The translations under genes and the position numbers were made by a program. A model generated the notes under the pieces. That model did not search any database, was not told where the DNA came from, and was given only the letters and a program-made list of their open reading frames with translations. Source: Geosiphon pyriformis (taxonomy: Eukaryota > Glomeromycota > Glomeromycetes > Archaeosporales > Geosiphonaceae). Taken from it: 64,000 nt of DNA. Below, in pieces: positions 22,950 through 36,270 of this stretch (position 1 is its first letter; each line of letters begins with the position of its first letter). Location: NCBI GenBank assembly GCA_016748015.1, contig JAAOMT010000630.1, positions 243,357 through 307,356 on the forward strand. The letters are read 5' to 3'.

Positions 22950-25900
22950 TTATTGCTGCTTTTGCCGTTGTATAAAACGCTTTAATTCGCGGGATTGAGC
23001 CCAAGAATTCTTTAAAATCCTAGAAATAAAGGACAGATATTTGAGATGCTTCTATTTAATTAATGAATTTCAGTTATAAATAAGATATTTAAACTGGAAT
23101 TACCGCATTCGTTGAATAGCTATCACGGCTGTGACTGCGCTGCGAAATTTAGCTAATGATCGTGACGCTTGGGTAAGTGTAGTAAAATTGTACAGACTTG
23201 AATGTATCATTGAGGCCGCGGTTTCACTAATTAATTTATTATAACTTTTTAAAATTTCGAAGTATGATAATATTTCGCAGTTTCAATTTAAATATATTGA
23301 AAAGACTCACCACGACTCAAACCCACCAAGAAGTAATAGAATGAACTTTTTTTGGTAACTAAGATCCGCTCGCAACCCAGATTCACGTGAAAACTTGGCT
23401 TTTTGATACTGCACCTCTTTAGCAAGAAGAGTTAGTTCATCTGCATGCCTTTTACGTTCTCGGTTCAGCTCAGACTTTAATTTTTTTTGGTATCGGACTA
23501 GTTCCGACTATCAAATTCACGCGATTAAGAATTAGTATGAAATACAGAATTTTTTGCCAAGTCTCAATTGAGTGCCCCAAATTGTTGGAGACCCAAGTGG
23601 ATTAAAATCCCTAGTGATGGATATTGACTTTTTAACTTGCCTTAAAATCATCTTGTGGTCCAATGTTACAATCCGCCAAATTTAAATCTAATGACCAAAC
23701 ACCACTCCCATTCAAATGAGTTTTTTCTATCATGACAAGCTGTTGTTTTGTAATTTGAATTTCTTCTTCAAGCGCGTTTATCTCAGTGCGTGCGGCCTCC
23801 TGGGTTTCTTTAATGCGATTGTTTGCAAGAGATAATTCTCGATTGAGTTGTTTAATTTCTTCTCCATCCAAAGCCTGGATGAAGAATTAGGAAATGCCAT
23901 TTAATCAAAAATGACTTTGTTCCGGATCCAGGATAATGAGAAAATTGAATAAGCTTACCCCCTTACGTTGGCTAATTATAGATTCCAATCTGGAAATTTC
24001 GATCTGATGCTCATTTCGTTCATGAGCGAGTGTGTCTTGTAATTGTTCAAGTTCCTCGCGGTGTCGATTGCACTCTTCCTGAACAACCTGCAATTCATCT
24101 TCATAGCGTGATAGTTGATCTTTTTTGTCTTGATGATCACGCCTTTCTGATTGCAATTGTTCAGTCAGATTTTGTATTTCAACTTCAAGAGCCTTCATAT
24201 GTTCTTGATGTTGACGTACTTCTCTTTCAAGATTCTCTTTCATCTAAAAGAATCGTATATTTAGAATTTTTTGATCAATATGATTAAAGAAGCCAGGTAA
24301 AACTCACCTCATCAACCATCATATATCTCCGATTCAACTCTGTTTTCTCTTTATTTAAGGTAATTTTTTCCTTGGTTAATTTAGTCAACTTGTCTATAGT
24401 ATCTTGCAATTCTTTTTGGAGGTCTGCGATCTTTTGAGTTGCTCTTTCAGAGTTAACATCTTTTTCTACATTAATCGATGTGAGGCTTATAAGTTGATGA
24501 TGGAAGAGATGGGTAAAGAAAATCATAATTATAGCAATAATTGATACCCTTCTGCAGCCGTCGACAACGAGTTTCCAATTCGACAATAGAAGAATTTTTT
24601 TTTCGATACCGCTCAGATTCCTATTCACAAATTCTTTATTAGTAGCCATTAGGCACTTTTTTAATAAAAAATTTTTATTTGAACCATCTTACTTTATGGA
24701 AGTTATCCAATTGTTGTTGTAATTGGGTTTTGTCCTTGGCTAACGAAGCCTTTTCTAATGTTAGAAGCTTTTTGCTCGCCATTGCAGATTGAATTTCAAT
24801 TTCTAGGTCTTTGATCTTGGCGATAGATTTTTCAATCTCCTAAAAAAATAAAAAATTGATGAAAGATATATTCATCCTAATATCATAAACAAAGCCTAGT
24901 ATTTTATGAATATCAAATGTATTTATAAACTACAAACTTTTCGATAAGAGTTGATATCCTTTTCATAGGACTCTTTTTGTAATTTTAATTTTTTGTTCAA
25001 CCCTTCTTTTTCTTGCTTCCATGTATCCTCCGTTTCTTTTTGGTTTGCATCAATTATCGCTAATTGCTGAGCCTTGGCCTTTGTAATAGACTCGGTGAGT
25101 ATAGCACGTTCTTTTTCCCAATGAAGCTTCAAAGCATCAATATCTCGAGCATTTTGATCTATCATAGCTTCGTGTTCACAACGCAATTTGCCTTCACTCT
25201 CAATCCGTTTTTTGAGAACCTCATTTCCTTCCTTATATTTCTTTTCAAATTTTTCACCACAAAGTTTAAATGACTGCATCTTTGCTGAAAGATTTTGAAT
25301 TTGTAATGTCAAGGTTTCCACCTCGGTTCGTAGCTCCTGTTCTTTGCTAGAAGCTGTAACCTTCATTTCTTTCATCACTATTCGCAATGATGTATTAGCC
25401 TCAACTTCTTGTTGCCAAAGTGTATGAACCTCTTGTAATTGTGATTGCAAAGCACCCAGACCGTTAGGATCAGCTTCCCTTTTATCTACATCAATAGGAT
25501 TTATTATAGTGTTCAACGCTGCCCGTAAGCTTTGGATATCGATTTCACTGCGTTTGAACAATTCTATAGTTGCTTCATAATCAAAAATTATTTGACTCTG
25601 AGTTGCAACCAATTTTCTTAATTTTTCCAAATCTTTTTGATGGGAATCAACTTCTTGGGAAATTATCTCAGAGTTACGGACAGGCTTCGAAAAAACTTTT
25701 TCTTCATCCCCGGAAGCGGTTATTAATCCGGCTAGCTGTTTCATTTGCATGGCCAAGTGCATATTATTTGCCGTCAATTCATGAACACCCGTGATTAGCG
25801 CGCCAAGTCGATCTGTTTGATACGCATAATTTTCTTTTACAGCCTCGCTGTTGCTCTTGAATTCTGCTTTATTGAGGATGACGAATGATGATATAGCTCA

Positions 25901-28900
25901 ATTATTTCTAGAGTTGAGACCAAAATATATCAAATTGCAGAAATTAAATCGAATTAAAGACCTCTCAGAGCCTTTTGGAGAGATCCAGTTAGGATTTCTA
26001 TTTTTTTGGCGGTATTTTGCAAATTGGGTGTTATTTGTTCAAAGAGATGAATTATTTCTTTTGATTCCGTAGACCGAGCTTCTTCATCCATCACGTTAAA
26101 GGCAAGATTTTCAATGCTTGATAAAAATTGGGCGGGGTGCTTGAACATATCATTTCCAGCAAGGACAATAGCTTGCAAGTCCTCTCGACTAATCACCAAA
26201 GTATCATCTGTCGGTTTTGACGAATTACGAGCAATGTGACTCAATCTGGTGTTTTGTCTTTTTTGCTTTTTCGAAGGAGAATCTGTTAAAGCTTTGGAAG
26301 CAAGCCTTTTCAGAACATTGCCGCTATCCACCATCATCCGCTGCATTTGAGAAGCTTGTTGAGAAAGTCCTTCAAGCAAGTTCTGTACGTTTTTCATATG
26401 TTGTGATCCTTTGATTGGTAATGTAACTAAATCATTACAATCTTGATTAGCTCTCAAGAAATTATTTTGCTGTGATACGACTCGAACTAATTGATCAAGG
26501 TATTGCGCCGTCTGCATATTCTGGTTCAAAGTAGCCTCAATTTCTTTCTCCACACTTGTTTGAAAGAGAACATTTATGAAGAAAAGAAACAAGAAACGTA
26601 TTAAAAAAGTATTAATTGACTGAAAACTCACGTCATGCTGTGGTTCGATTTTGCGCCGGTGATGGTAGAGGTAGTAGTGGACATCATATTCATTTCCTTT
26701 TTACCACCACACTGTCCACACTTGTAATTTTCCAGTTCTCTGATGTACTCTTCCCTTCGATTAAACTCTTCTTGGATAATGTTCATCGACTTTTCTGTAT
26801 CTTCCATCAATTCTTCTATGCTGCGTATTTTCTGACAGGTCTCTTCTAGAGCGCTGGAAAGACCACGAGCAACTGCAATCGCTTGTTCCAAATCGATATT
26901 TTTTGCTTCTAATCTCTGGTTTAAATTACCTATTTGAGATTTTAAAGATTGCAAACACGGCTTTAATGATCTCATCTTTGCATTATTACGTGCAGGAATT
27001 GATCCATGGAAAGAAACTTCAGCATTGGTCATACGTGGGAGTTCACGCGAAAAGGAAATATTCGAGGCCTAGAGAAGACAAATGATTAAGCACAATTTTT
27101 GAGAAATCTATTCTTAATGCTTAAATATCACAGCATACATTTTCCATCCTCAATGTTAAGGCGTTACCCAACAAACCACTGATGCCTTCAATGATTCCAC
27201 CACGAGTGCTACGTCCAGTACGAATAGTGTAAAATAAGGATCTAGATTTGTTTTGCTCCTTTATTAATTCTTCTTCCCTCATTTTCAATACTTTTTCTAA
27301 TTCTGACTTTTGATAGTCAAGATCTTGAATTCTCGCATCTTTGATATCATCTTGAATTTTTAGAGCAGCCTCAGTTATTTGATATTTAAGTTTTCCAATT
27401 TCATTATAGGCTACATCCAACTTAGCATTTAACTCGTCCAACAAAAGTTCATACTCATTCACAATAATATGAGAACGTGATGAATTCTTTGATGTTTCTG
27501 GTAATGTATCATTATTTTCTTCCTGAAGTTGTTCGATGAGTATCAATTTGGATTTCATGTTCAATTGATTCAGCTCTAATTTAGATTTTAGCTCAATCAC
27601 TTCATTTTCTCTCAATAAAACTTGTTTCTTGGCATGATCCAAAGCCAATCTTAAATTATCAATCAAAGAAATTTGGCTTTCTTGGCTGGCCAACCGAGAA
27701 GTTAAAGATGCCCGTTCAATACGCAATGCCACGATTTCACTTTCCAAATGCAACAATTTCTCTTCCTCTAACCGAAGATTTATGGCCTCGCTATTTCGAG
27801 GTTGTACAATTTCGGCGGATGAAGGATCAGGCATTTCAGTCAACCGAATTTCTAATCGCGATTTTTCATCATCGAGCTGGTGCTTATCATGATTCAGTTT
27901 GTTATTCTCAATTTGAAGGCGGGCAATCTCATCTCTTAATAGACCCTTATCTTCTAATATATCATCATCGGGATTAATTTTCGTGTTTACTACAATCTTC
28001 TCGTAACTGGGGATAATGTTTGTATCATCGGGATCAGATAAAGAGGTGCGTTGAGTTTCCAAGTTTCGGACCTCAGAATTTAATTGGTCAATGTAGACGA
28101 TTAAATCATCTTTATATTCTTCCAACTCTTCTGCTTTTTTCAGCAAATTATTAGCTTCTACTTCTGTTGCTTCCATTTGTTTTTCTAGATTATTCCTTTC
28201 GTTTGTGACTGTTTCGATATCTTCTCTAAGTTCTTCGTTGATTTCTTTTATCTGTCTAATAGCCTCGGCCATTTCAGTACGTTGTTGGGCAAGCTCATTT
28301 TTCTTCAATTCATATCGATCATTTAAAGAAGACAATTCTTTGTTTTTGCTATTTAGTGTGTTCGACAAATCATCCACTTGTGCGGATAATTTTTCACGCT
28401 CCAGAGTTAATTCATCTCGACGGGATGAGTGCTCATTTCGTTGATTTTCTAACCATCGCCTCTGCTTCTCCAAATTACGCACTATTTCACCCAAATCCTT
28501 GAGGCGAGGCTCTATCCTCTTTTGCTCGCTTTGATATTCTTCAATCCATTCTTGTCCTTGTGCCCGAGCCATGGCCAATTGTTCACCAAGTTGTCCTACC
28601 TCATCCTCTAAACCACCAATCTGTTTTTCGGCCTTTTCTTTTGTATCAATCAACTCAGATTCTAATTTTGAATTGATCACTTCTAGACGTTCAACTTTGT
28701 GTTTTAGCTTAATATTTTTTCCTTCTAGATCACCAAATTTATTTTTAAACTGTTCCAACTGTTTTTTAAGTTCATTATTTTCTTCTTGAAAAAAATCTCG
28801 TTCCTCTTGAAAGGTAGTGGTCTGATTTTTAAGTTCTTTCACTTTATCCTTCAATTGAAATATTTTCCCGTTAGAGACCTCCATTTTATACTCGGTTTCT

Positions 28901-29439
28901 TTGTGTTGCTTTTTAATTTGAAGTTGAAATTCCCCCAGTTGACCTTCAAGTTGTTCTAATTTTAGATCAGAGGTCAATTTTTCTTCTTCAATGGCCAATT
29001 TTTCTTCTTCAGCCAGTTCTTTTTCCGTTTCAAGCTCTTCGATGCGTGCTGCCATATCCTGAGATTCTTTTTTGAATTGTAACAATTGGATTTGCAAAGT
29101 TTCAATTTGCTGTTGGGAATCTTGAGGGGAAATTTGTGAAGGGCTGGATCTTAAAGAATTGTTAACTGTCTCCTCCTGGACATTGTGATTATGCTCTTCT
29201 TCAAACTCGGGAGAAAGATTTTGGTCAAAATGGTTGCCTTCCCCGTTATCAAGAGAGTCAGAGAGATGTTGAGATTCAACCTTCTGTGAAGCACTTTGAA
29301 GCTCAAAAGCAAGCGTGTCAGGTGTAAAGAATACTTCTTTGTGATTTTCTTTTGTAAGTAAATGGGGTGGAAAGTGAGAAGCATGTTCCGTTGGAACTTG
29401 TAATGCGTTTTCACTGTAGTTTAAGTCTCCAAAATCCAT
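22950..29439 (-). CDS. PACT-domain coiled-coil protein, spindle pole body component
   Basis: Probable spindle-pole/centrosome scaffold of the pericentrin-AKAP450/Pcp1 class. Twelve exons (complement): 29439-27139, 27068-26632, 26554-25962, 25866-24938, 24839-24693, 24620-24548, 24465-24308, 24243-23959, 23874-23641, 23507-23311, 23196-23104, 23019-22950; all phases agree and give 1,838 residues. Residues 1-140 are polar, then almost continuous heptad coiled coil, with a CGQCGG patch near residue 885. The C-terminus carries the PACT signature: LRADLSYQKKFILLLLGGFE, then KFRSAVTAVIAIQRMR and a Trp. PACT domains bind calmodulin and target proteins to microtubule-organising centres. No CM1 motif was seen. 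The intron between 23640 and 23508 has a GC donor (AAG/GCAAGT); reading through it would stop at 23632 and lose the PACT domain. An in-frame upstream ATG at 29553 is possible but looks like leader. Confidence 0.85.
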
Positions 29440-29980
29440 TAGTGTTTGCGCGGTTAATTCAAGTTTCCAAGTCCTGACAAAAGTAAACAGTAGAAAGTTG
29501 GTACTACATTCTTTGCATAATCTATTTTCTGACAAGATAAGCCAGACTTTCAATAATGTGTAATCTATAATAAAGATTAATTAGCCTTAAAAAGTTAAAA
29601 TTATAAATTTATTTATATAAAAAAGAAAAAAAAAAAGAAAAAAGAAAAAATGCAAAATACCTATTATTCAATGAATAAATATTTCAAACAACAATAATTT
29701 ATTTCAAATTACATAATACTTTATTTTGATATATTAATAATATATGAAATTTTTTTTAACTTTTAATCAATCAATTTTTTAAAAAAAATATTTTCATTTA
29801 TTTAAAAAACATAAATTCATTCACAATTTAAAATGATAATTTGAAAATTTTGACAAACATAATATTTTTATACATTGTTCAAACTTTTAAGAAACTGATA
29901 AAAAGATGATAATTTAATTTTTGTTAAATTGAATAGTTTTAATTATATAATTAACAAGTTTTAGTAGTTTTTATATTGTA

Positions 29981-30072
29981 AATAAATAAATAATTAATAA
30001 ATAAATAATAAATAATAAATAATAAATAATAATAAATAATAAATATAAATATATATATATATATATATATAT
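29981..30072. repeat. (AAT/AAAT)n followed by (AT)n microsatellite
   Basis: AATAAATAATAAATAAT-type units run from about 29981, then about 11 AT units to 30072. Confidence 0.9.
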
Positions 30073-30881
30073 TTTCAAGTAATTTATTTACCGTTCATTA
30101 TATGATCTTTTAAAAAAAAAAATTAAAACGAGATATTTCTTTTTTTGTTCGATCGAACAAAATAAAAAAAAAATTTTTTTCTTTTTCCGGGGTTGAAATT
30201 CTTTCGATTCAAAAATATTGTGTTAATTCATATGAATGAGAAATACATTTTTAAATCAAGATTTTCAAATATATGAGTAAAAAAATATGAAATTTAATTT
30301 AATTAATTGATTTTAGACTAATTTATCAAATGTTCCAAATTTGATTTAATATTTCGCAAAAATTCTTCCTCGTGTAAATGACCACACATATTTTTTATAT
30401 TTTAAAAACAAGAAATTCTCCCAAAATGAAATTTCTGTCTAGCTTAAATTTTATCGAGATTTAAAAAAGAATTAGATAATCTTTCAAATAAATTCCATGT
30501 TAATCCATGTGAAAGTTAAAGTTTATCAACTTGCAGGAAGCCCTTTTTTTGATGACAAAATTGACAGATTTCACAAACTTCTTGCTTCGAATCTAAACCC
30601 TCGACGTAACCTTTTTTTAATTATGTTGCATTACATTAAAAAATTCATTAAACAATAAAATTAAAGATCCCAAAAAAAGGTTGAAGAAAAGGCTAAAGAT
30701 TCAAAGTTTCACAACATAAAATGATGTTGATTTAATGATGTTCGAATCGATCGATTCGGAAAATCCAAAGGAGAATTTTTTATTTTCCAGGTTTCGTTAA
30801 GTAAATTGTCTTTTTGCTCAACAAAAAATTAATCGTCATATTGTTGTTATTTAATTTACTACTTACTTTTCTTTCCATTAT

Positions 30882-30950
30882 TCAAATCAAATCAAATCAA
30901 ATCAAATCAAATCAAATCAAATCAAATCAACTCAACTCAACTCAGCTCAA
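30882..30950. repeat. (AATCA)n pentanucleotide microsatellite
   Basis: About ten AATCA units change into AACTC units at the 3' end. Confidence 0.92.
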
Positions 30951-31162
30951 CTTACTGTTTCAAAAAAAAAATTTTTTATCATTTTCCGTCTTTTATTACT
31001 TAACTAAATAGATGTCAAAATATTTGTAAACAAAAATCATACAACAAATGAGATTTCCTCTTATAGGAGGTAATGGATAAAAATAGGATAAACATAATCC
31101 AATTATAATGTATCATAGCCAAGAAAAACTTGATTCTTTGACAGATTTGAAAAATTGAGATT

Positions 31163-31206
31163 CAAAAAAAAAACAAAAACAAAAACAAAAACAAAAACAA
31201 AAATAA
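31163..31206. repeat. (AAAAAC)n microsatellite
   Basis: Six to seven AAAAAC units. Confidence 0.88.
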
Positions 31207-31703
31207 TAACAAAAACCAAACTCTCCTACCCCCTTCAAATTTTTATTACATCATTTTAATAGTTAATAATAGTTCTGTTATATTTTTAATGGTAGAAACG
31301 ATATATCATTTTCTTTCATCATTTAATCAATGTGATGTGTATTTGCTTTTTGTCGGTGGATCGCTTCAGAATTTTTTTTCTTTTCTTGTTTACTACTTTA
31401 TTAGAATTCATTTATTGAAACTATTTATACATGTTTTGGGTAGTGTAAAAAGGTAATCTTAAAAGAAAAATCAATCATTTTCAATGCATACATTCAATGA
31501 TTACAAATTTTGATTGAATACTTACGATTTTGCACATTTTCTGAAAAGTTAAACACAAATTTTGATTTCTTGTAACCTCTTTGACACTATATCTGGTAAA
31601 ACAAAAAGAAAAAAAAGGAAAAAGAATGAAAGAGCCACAGTTACACTTATTCTAATCAAGATTAAAAAATCTTGAATCGGGTTTTTGATTCAGAAAATTG
31701 TTC

Positions 31704-31755
31704 GAATCAAATCAAAATCAAAATCAAAATCAAAATCAAAATCAAATCAAATCAA
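31704..31755. repeat. (AAAATC)n / (AAATC)n microsatellite
   Basis: AAAATC units flanked by AAATC units, the same family as the array at 30882-30950. Confidence 0.9.
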
Positions 31756-33076
31756 TTATTAGTGAAATGTATGCATTTCGAAATCTTTATTTGCAATTCA
31801 AAATTACCATAATGTGTATCACTGGGAGTCAATGATAGGCTTGTACTTTACACTTTTTTTTAGCATTAATACAATTAAAATAATATTTTTAATTCTTTTT
31901 TTATTCTACACCAAAAACTTGTTAATTTTCTTACCAGATTTAAAAATGATAACCGATAGAATAGTCCCACCGAAGGATACACATATTTCATTAAAAAATT
32001 GTATCATCATAATTTATTTTGTAACTCGCGATGTGTCAAGTTATGAATCAAAAATCTAGATATATTTAATCTAAGGAATAAAATATTATTATTAATATGT
32101 GTGTGTGTTTTGTCCATGCGACGAAAATCAAAAAACTTTTTTTACTCTTCTCATCTTTCGAGAAATATGAAAAGCACTGCTTACCCCGTACAAATAAAGT
32201 CAGATTTAGTAAATGTGATTAATATAAACTTTTAATCAAATCTCAATAGGACTTCTCCTTTTATTCTCTTATTTCTTGGTTGCTTTCATTTACTTATGTC
32301 CAATATTTCAAAATATTTTGCTCCTCGATTTTCAAACACTTTATAGTTTCCCCACCGATTAAAGTTTTCAAAAATTCAAACATTAAACAAACACATTCAA
32401 ACATTAAAAAACGAAACGAAACCCAAACGAAGTTACGAAACTCGATTATTTTCAAAAATAATAACAAAAATCGTCTACGCGTGGAAAATCTACCGATTTT
32501 CACTTTTAATTAATTTCATCATCATTGTCTTGGTGTAAATTTTAACCCCAAATCTTTAATTAAATTTTTTCATAGCCTCACACACGTATGAACTCTCGCT
32601 TCTCGGTCTTTCATAACCTACATATCATCCTAGGATTGTTTGATTATATGCCTCTCAATTTCTATTTGAAAAATCTTTGACGCCAAAATGAAATCAATCT
32701 CCTAGAAAAAGCAAGACTTACAACCTATTATTGATCAAAATTGAACATCATTTAATTCCGTCAACAGAAAACTCGTTCTTAATCGAAAATTAAATAATTA
32801 TCAAGTTTACCCGAAATCTTCCAACATTATGGAAATCAATTTTTTGGGACGAAAATCAATCAGATGCTGAAAAACTAAACCGCTGAAAGAGTTCAAAGAA
32901 AGTCGTTATATCACATTTCCACACTTAAAATTAATTGTTTATCCATACAAAATAAGCTGTAAAAAAAATTCACACAGAAAATTTCTTCCTAATTTGACCT
33001 CAAACTTTTTTCATTATTTACATTGGGCACATTTTCGTCCATTATAATATATAGAAACTTCTTAACCCCTAAAATA

Positions 33077-33345
33077 ATGAAACGGTCGTCAAAATGCAAA
33101 GAGACTAGACTAATGCTAGTAGCCAAATCTATTTTATCTACTAGCATTACTCGTTATAGTTACCCTACTATTTCGGTCCACAATTCCTCGCCGATGATGG
33201 TGATATGGCAAAGGATCGTCTCTAAATTTCATCCCCATAAAAACTCTTCCTCTTCTTTACTGTTTTTCTTTATAATATTTATTACCGTTTTAACATTACC
33301 ATCTTCAGTTTCAGCTCAAAATAAATCATCAACTTCTAGTAATAC

Positions 33346-33396
<51 letters not shown>

Positions 33397-34717
33397 CAAT
33401 AAAAATAATAACCCAATATTGACAGAATCTTCATTTGCCTTACCTTCTTCATTTCCTACTTCGTCATTATCTCCTCAGTCATCATCGGGAGTTATTTTTG
33501 TCTCACCATCCACCTCTACTTTTTCATCATCATTATCACAAAAACCGGAAACTTCATCGTCATTATTAACAAGCACCGTTGCCTTTTCTCCTCCTCAAAT
33601 TCCTTCCACTTCTTCAACTTTTTTTTCAAAATCTTCTTCAATGACTACTCAACCAAAGACTTCTTCTGAACCATCATCAAATTCGTTAGATATACCACAA
33701 AGTAATTCTGACTCGTCAATATGTATCACAAATTGTGTAGTACAATGGACTGTGACTGTTGCAATAGGTGCATTTTTTTTCGGGATAGTAATCTGGCGTA
33801 TTTACCTTTGTTGCGCATATCAACGCAAAATTCATGAAAAACATAGGACTCTTAGACGTCCAGGTTATCATTCTTCTATTCCTCCTTCTTCTCCTCTTCT
33901 GACCGCTATTCCAACCGCTCTTCAGTCAAAACGGATTTCCACTTATTCCAATGATAACATGAGTCATGGATCAATGATGTTATTTCAACAACCAGGCGCA
34001 ATACCAAGAGTTTATAATCAACGTGCATCAATGGTTTCCGCGAAATTTCATCCTACTTCTCGACCACATTCTATCATCTCGATCAATAATCAGATGACAA
34101 TGAACGCTCCGCGTAGATATTCTACCACATCTTCAAGTTTACCACCACATCGTAAAAGTTTTTACGCAGCAGAACGTAACTCAAGTAGTGGATTCTTAAA
34201 TTCACGAAATTCTTTACTCGTACCACAATCATTGACACCAACATCACTCAAAGACCGTGATTCACCAGATTTAATGTTCTCTAACTCTTCAAATCTTTCT
34301 TCAGACACTTTCATAGAGAATATGACATATCTTACTGAGAAACAACTTAGTGATGGAAATAGTAGTGCTCATAGTTTGACTACATCCTCAATAAATAATG
34401 GTGGAGGGTCAGAAAATGGTCTGGCAACGAATAACAATGAAATGGCAAATTCAACTTCACATTCTCGCCAAAATAGTCAAAGAAAATCATATCTTATAGC
34501 GTCACGTGATGTGGAAATTTTGATCGATGAGAACAATCCTGCTGTGGAGATTTCTTCGGAAAGTGATTCTTCTTTCTATCAACACGAATATGAAATGGAT
34601 ATTGAGCAACAAAAATCACATAGTCAAAAAATTTCTCGTGCACTTCGTAATTCAATGCATTTAAACCACATCCTTGGTTTGGAGACCGATGACGATGATG
34701 ATGAGATTGATGATTAA
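33077..34717 (+). CDS. Mucin-like single-pass membrane protein, possible cell-wall sensor
   Basis: Single exon, 546 residues from the ATG at 33077. A second in-frame ATG pair at 33194/33197 would put the hydrophobic LLFFFIIFITVLTL segment in a normal signal-peptide position, with cleavage after SVSA (near residue 79). After it come a poly-Asn run encoded by AAT repeats (residues about 89-112) and a Ser/Thr/Pro-rich ectodomain of about 110 residues. One transmembrane helix follows (about residues 222-246, VAIGAFFFGIVIW), then a 300-residue Ser-rich cytoplasmic tail ending in DDDDDEIDD. The layout is that of Mid2/Wsc-type wall-stress sensors, but no sensor domain is recognisable, so this is a structural analogy only. 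The (AAT)n tract may vary in length. Confidence 0.8.
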
Positions 34718-35501
34718 TCAGAATTGTTACAGGACAAAACATTGAATCAATTATGAGGTGAAATCTTTTGATTTTACTACCCATCCTTGATAGAAATTGG
34801 GATTTTTTGAGTAAAAAGTGGTTCCATGCTTAAGCCATTGGGACAGTAACATTGGGAACTGTAATAGAATAGTGTGTATTAGTAGCACAGAGTTGAACAT
34901 ATTGTACTTGTACATAATATAATAACATAGTATTTATCCAAAAAATGATTTTTGATTTTTTTTTTTTTATATTTTTTTGTTTAAAAGCATTCTCAATTTT
35001 TTTCTTGTTCTGGAATCAAGAAAAATCTCTTTATACCAATATTAAAAAACGCAAAAAAAAAACGCAATACTTTAGTGAAAAAGTGTGATTGGTTCAGAAT
35101 GATCTTTGATTTATTGAACATAAAAAAAGGGTTTTAATTGGTGGTTTATTGTATTCTATTTTCTTTTAAACGCTAACTTTAATTCAACTCAAAAGGTACA
35201 ATAGGCACCAAAAGTAACGCCCCATTTTTTATATCGTTACATATGCCTACTGTGCAAACTTTATTATTAGATGTACTAGACCAAAAGCACAGCGAGAACT
35301 GCATATTTACTAATATATTCTCAATAATTTGAAATATGAAATTATAGAAAACGCTGTTTGTCAATAAGAGATATATTAATTTTAGCATAAAAATTGTCAG
35401 GTGCCCAACGAAATTATAAATAGCAGATCCTTATAAATTAATTAGTGTGACACAACATTTACGTGTTTATACAAGCCTCTTCTGACTCAAAAGTTAAAAA
35501 A
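34718..35501. other. Convergent intergenic region, no gene seen
   Basis: Spacer between the 3' ends of the mucin-like and thioesterase genes. It is T/A-rich with homopolymers; the small open frames are not conserved-looking. Confidence 0.7.
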
Positions 35502-36234
35502 TCATAATTTCGATTTCTTTTCATCTTTAGAATCAACTCGAAGAATGCCTTCTTGGGAAACAGAAGCAATCAAACGTCCATCCTGTGTATAAATCCGACC
35601 AAAAGCTAAACCACGACCAGATGAAGCTCGCGTTGTTTCCATTTCGTAAAGTAGCCTATGTTTCACTCAAAAAATTTAATATTTGTGAAAATTATAAAGT
35701 AAACCTTCTATAGACTTGCCATTCATCAGCCCTGAATTTTGAATCATGATACCAAATTGAAGAGCATAATGAGGCCATCATTCCAAGGCGCGGTTTAGAA
35801 ATGGGAGATAATCCGTGTGGCTTTGCAGCGGTAAGTAGTATGCTAAGAGAATAAGAAAAGAACGAAACCCTCAAAATCAGTATTTGCTCAAAATATTTTA
35901 GATTTCAATAAACTTATGCCTACTGGTAATCAGTGGCATATGCAAGAACAGTTTTGTGAAGAGATAAATCATCGCGTAAGCTTTCTTTCGCTTTAATCCA
36001 CATTAACTAATGTAAAAATTTTCGATTAAATTCACCAATAAAATAATAATAAACTAAAAAAGTAAAAATAATCAAACCTGCTTTGTACTTTTCTTCGGAT
36101 ACAAAACATCCTCCACGCTCATTAAACTTATATGACGAATTTCAAAAGGTGAATCCTTTCGATATATGTATATATAAAATGATAATTTAATAAGAATTTA
36201 AAATCTGCCTTCAGTCATTATTCATTCTGATTTA

Positions 36235-36270
<36 letters not shown>

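Larger units (their letters stand above)
29440..33076. other. Intergenic region between divergent genes, no gene seen
   Basis: 3.6 kb of AT-rich spacer holding simple repeats (listed separately) and short non-conserved frames only. It must contain the promoters of the PACT gene (-) and the mucin-like gene (+), but no specific site is convincing. Confidence 0.7.

Noticed and set aside
23632-23634. In-frame TAA as the end of the coiled-coil gene
   Set aside because: It lies within a GC-AG intron; downstream exons continue in phase and encode the PACT signature.
29440-29553. Upstream extension of the PACT gene from an ATG at 29553
   Set aside because: The extra 38 residues are hydrophobic and Cys-rich, unlike the acidic protein start at 29439; kept only as an alternative.
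30814-31011. Small open frame rich in Gln/Ile/Lys/Ser/Asn
   Set aside because: It is driven by the AATCA microsatellite and has no conserved feature.
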